This document shows positions 4,424 to 5,246 of a DNA stretch of 5,246 nucleotides, piece after piece. Below the pieces are notes generated by a model. It was not told the DNA's origin and did not search any database. It saw only the letters and a program-made list of their open reading frames with translations. A program made the position numbers and the translations under genes. How positions within the stretch are numbered: the first letter of the stretch is position 1; the number at the start of each line of letters is the position of its first letter. Source of the DNA: CAYZXK01 sp964482395 (lineage in GTDB: Bacteria; Planctomycetota; Phycisphaerae; UBA1845; Fen-1342); the NCBI GenBank assembly GCA_964482395.1, contig CAYZXK010000175.1, positions 1 through 5,246 on the forward strand, given 5' to 3'.

Positions 4424-5246
4424 GTGTCACTGAAGGTTCGTTGCCCGCATTGCTTTCGAATGCTGACGGTCGCCGGCGAGGCGGCCGGACAGGTTAAGAC
4501 CTGCCCGGCGTGCGGGCAGGTTTTCACGATTCCCTGCCTGCCAGCCATACGATCGCCTGCCCCGGCCGCCCCGGCGACGGGGCCGAGCTGTCCCCGGTGT
4601 AAGGTGGAAGTGGCCCCTACGGCCACTTTCTGCCATAAGTGCCACACTGACCTGCAAACGGGCAAACGTCTGCCACTGAGGCGGCGATTGCGGTTGTTCT
4701 CTTGGCGGTTCCGGGCGGCGGTCGGCTTTGGAGCGGTGGCTGGCCTGCTGGCCTTCTGGGCCGGCTTCCAGATTTACCTCATTCGTTGCCGTTCGGTTCC
4801 GGCCGGTCAGGACTTGGCAGCCTCAAGACCGGTTGCGACAGATGAACTGGCGGCTCGCTTGCTGCAAGCGCGGGATTGGACTGAGCGGCGGTCGGCGTTG
4901 CGCGACCTGGCTGGGTTGGAACTCCAGGCGGCCCCGGCGATAGCGGCGGCGCTGGCGGCTTCGATGGGTCAGCCCACAACCGACCCGCAGATCTGCCGCA
5001 ACCGCGTCGCCGCCATAGATTTGTTGGCTCGCCAGGGCGCCGCCTATCCGAACTTGGTCGCCGACTGGTTGGCCGTGCTGGCTGGTTGCCAGGAGGATGC
5101 GAGACTACGGGAGGCTGCCCTGCGAGCCCGGGCGATCCTCGGAGACCGGGAGGTGGTGGAAGAGCTGGCCGAGGCCTGGCTAAGGCATCTGCGGCGGCGC
5201 CTGCTTTTAACTGCGGTCGGCCGAACAGCGGGGATGGACCAGGGGG
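4424..5246 (+). CDS. Double zinc-ribbon, single-pass membrane protein with HEAT-like helices (3' end outside window)
   Basis: The open frame runs to the window edge; 274 residues are visible. An N-terminal MJ0042-type zinc ribbon has Cys7/Cys10 (CPHC) and Cys27/Cys30 (CPAC), ending in GQVFTIP. After a Pro/Ala linker comes a second ribbon, Cys56/Cys59 (CPRC) and Cys70/Cys73 (CHKC), ending in DLQTGKR. A basic stretch (81-96, LPLRRRLRLF) precedes one hydrophobic helix at about 98-120. By the positive-inside rule the ribbons should be cytoplasmic and the rest extracytoplasmic. Residues 141-265 form Ala/Leu-rich helix pairs (RSALRDLAGLELQAAPAIAA; NRVAAIDLLARQGAAYPNLV; REAALRARAILGDREVVEEL) resembling HEAT repeats. 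This architecture is widespread in Planctomycetes, but its function is not known to me; zinc sensing, protein scaffolding or nucleic-acid contact are guesses. I chose GTG 4424 because GGAGG lies 10 nt upstream and the ribbon begins within seven residues. ATG 4388, in frame, would add 12 residues. Confidence 0.85.
   Translation, partial: MSLKVRCPHCFRMLTVAGEAAGQVKTCPACGQVFTIPCLPAIRSPAPAAPATGPSCPRCKVEVAPTATFCHKCHTDLQTGKRLPLRRRLRLFSWRFRAAVGFGAVAGLLAFWAGFQIYLIRCRSVPAGQDLAASRPVATDELAARLLQARDWTERRSALRDLAGLELQAAPAIAAALAASMGQPTTDPQICRNRVAAIDLLARQGAAYPNLVADWLAVLAGCQEDARLREAALRARAILGDREVVEELAEAWLRHLRRRLLLTAVGRTAGMDQG
4496..4524 (+). repeat. Perfect hairpin with short T-run inside the zinc-ribbon gene
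   Basis: Positions 4499-4507 (ACCTGCCCG) pair perfectly with 4513-4521 (CGGGCAGGT) around a 5-nt loop. Pairing extends to 12 bp through A4496-A4497-G4498 with T4522-T4524, including one G-U pair. The 3' arm ends in TTTT, giving the outline of an intrinsic terminator. It lies 73 nt into the coding sequence, over the codons of the second zinc knuckle (CPACGQVF). Cys-Pro-x-Cys-Gly-Gln codons in GC-rich DNA tend to be self-complementary, so coding constraint alone may explain it. Confidence 0.6.
4568..4583 (+). repeat. Hairpin with GNRA-type tetraloop inside the zinc-ribbon gene
   Basis: GCCCCG (4568-4573) pairs perfectly with CGGGGC (4578-4583) around GCGA, which fits the stable GNRA tetraloop class. 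It lies in the Pro/Ala linker codons between the two zinc ribbons. Confidence 0.45.
4608..4628 (+). repeat. Perfect 8-bp hairpin inside the zinc-ribbon gene
   Basis: AAGTGGCC (4608-4615) pairs perfectly with GGCCACTT (4621-4628) around CCTAC. It lies in the codons of the second zinc ribbon and is the third stem within about 130 nt. A single T follows the stem, so it is a poor terminator by itself. Confidence 0.45.

Noticed and set aside
4381..4665. Minus-strand open frames (94 and 76 codons) over the zinc-ribbon region
   Set aside because: The plus-strand frame has eight correctly spaced cysteines in two ribbons plus a membrane helix; the minus-strand frames show nothing recognisable.

Overview
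This is a GC-rich bacterial window. The best clue to its origin is the partial gene at the right edge. It has an N-terminal double zinc ribbon (four CxxC pairs, the second ending in a 'DLQTGKR' tail), then one membrane helix and an alpha-helical domain. Such 'MJ0042-type' zinc-ribbon membrane proteins are especially common in Planctomycetes, so a planctomycete or close relative is my best guess. No rRNA or other direct taxonomic marker is present.

Layout, left to right. Positions 1-286 (+) hold the C-terminal end of an unrecognised protein. Positions 394-936 (+) encode a compact nitroreductase-family flavoprotein. Positions 1045-1548 (+) encode an unrecognised alpha-helical, possibly TPR-like protein. 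It is followed almost without a gap by two GT2 glycosyltransferases of the dolichol-phosphate-mannose-synthase-like (polyprenyl-phosphate glycosyltransferase) type, at 1574-2275 and 2340-3050. On the minus strand, converging with a 19-bp gap, 3070-4236 encodes an acyl-CoA dehydrogenase. It matches glutaryl-CoA dehydrogenase closely, including the residues linked to decarboxylation. A 187-bp divergent intergenic region separates it from the zinc-ribbon membrane protein gene, which starts at about 4424 (+) and runs off the window.

How the genes may work together: the helical protein and the two glycosyltransferases look like one transcription unit (gaps of 25 and 64 bp). They would supply one or two lipid-linked sugars for cell-envelope glycosylation, but no acceptor glycosyltransferase (GT-C/PMT-like) or GtrA-like flippase lies in the window. 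The nitroreductase and the glutaryl-CoA dehydrogenase appear to be independent metabolic genes; no ETF or other lysine/tryptophan/benzoate degradation gene is visible.

I found no tRNA, rRNA, CRISPR array, insertion sequence or integration site. I also found no convincing multi-gene novel system. The most unusual local signal is a series of three perfect hairpins inside the first 210 nt of the zinc-ribbon gene. The first looks like an intrinsic terminator and is built from the zinc-knuckle codons.
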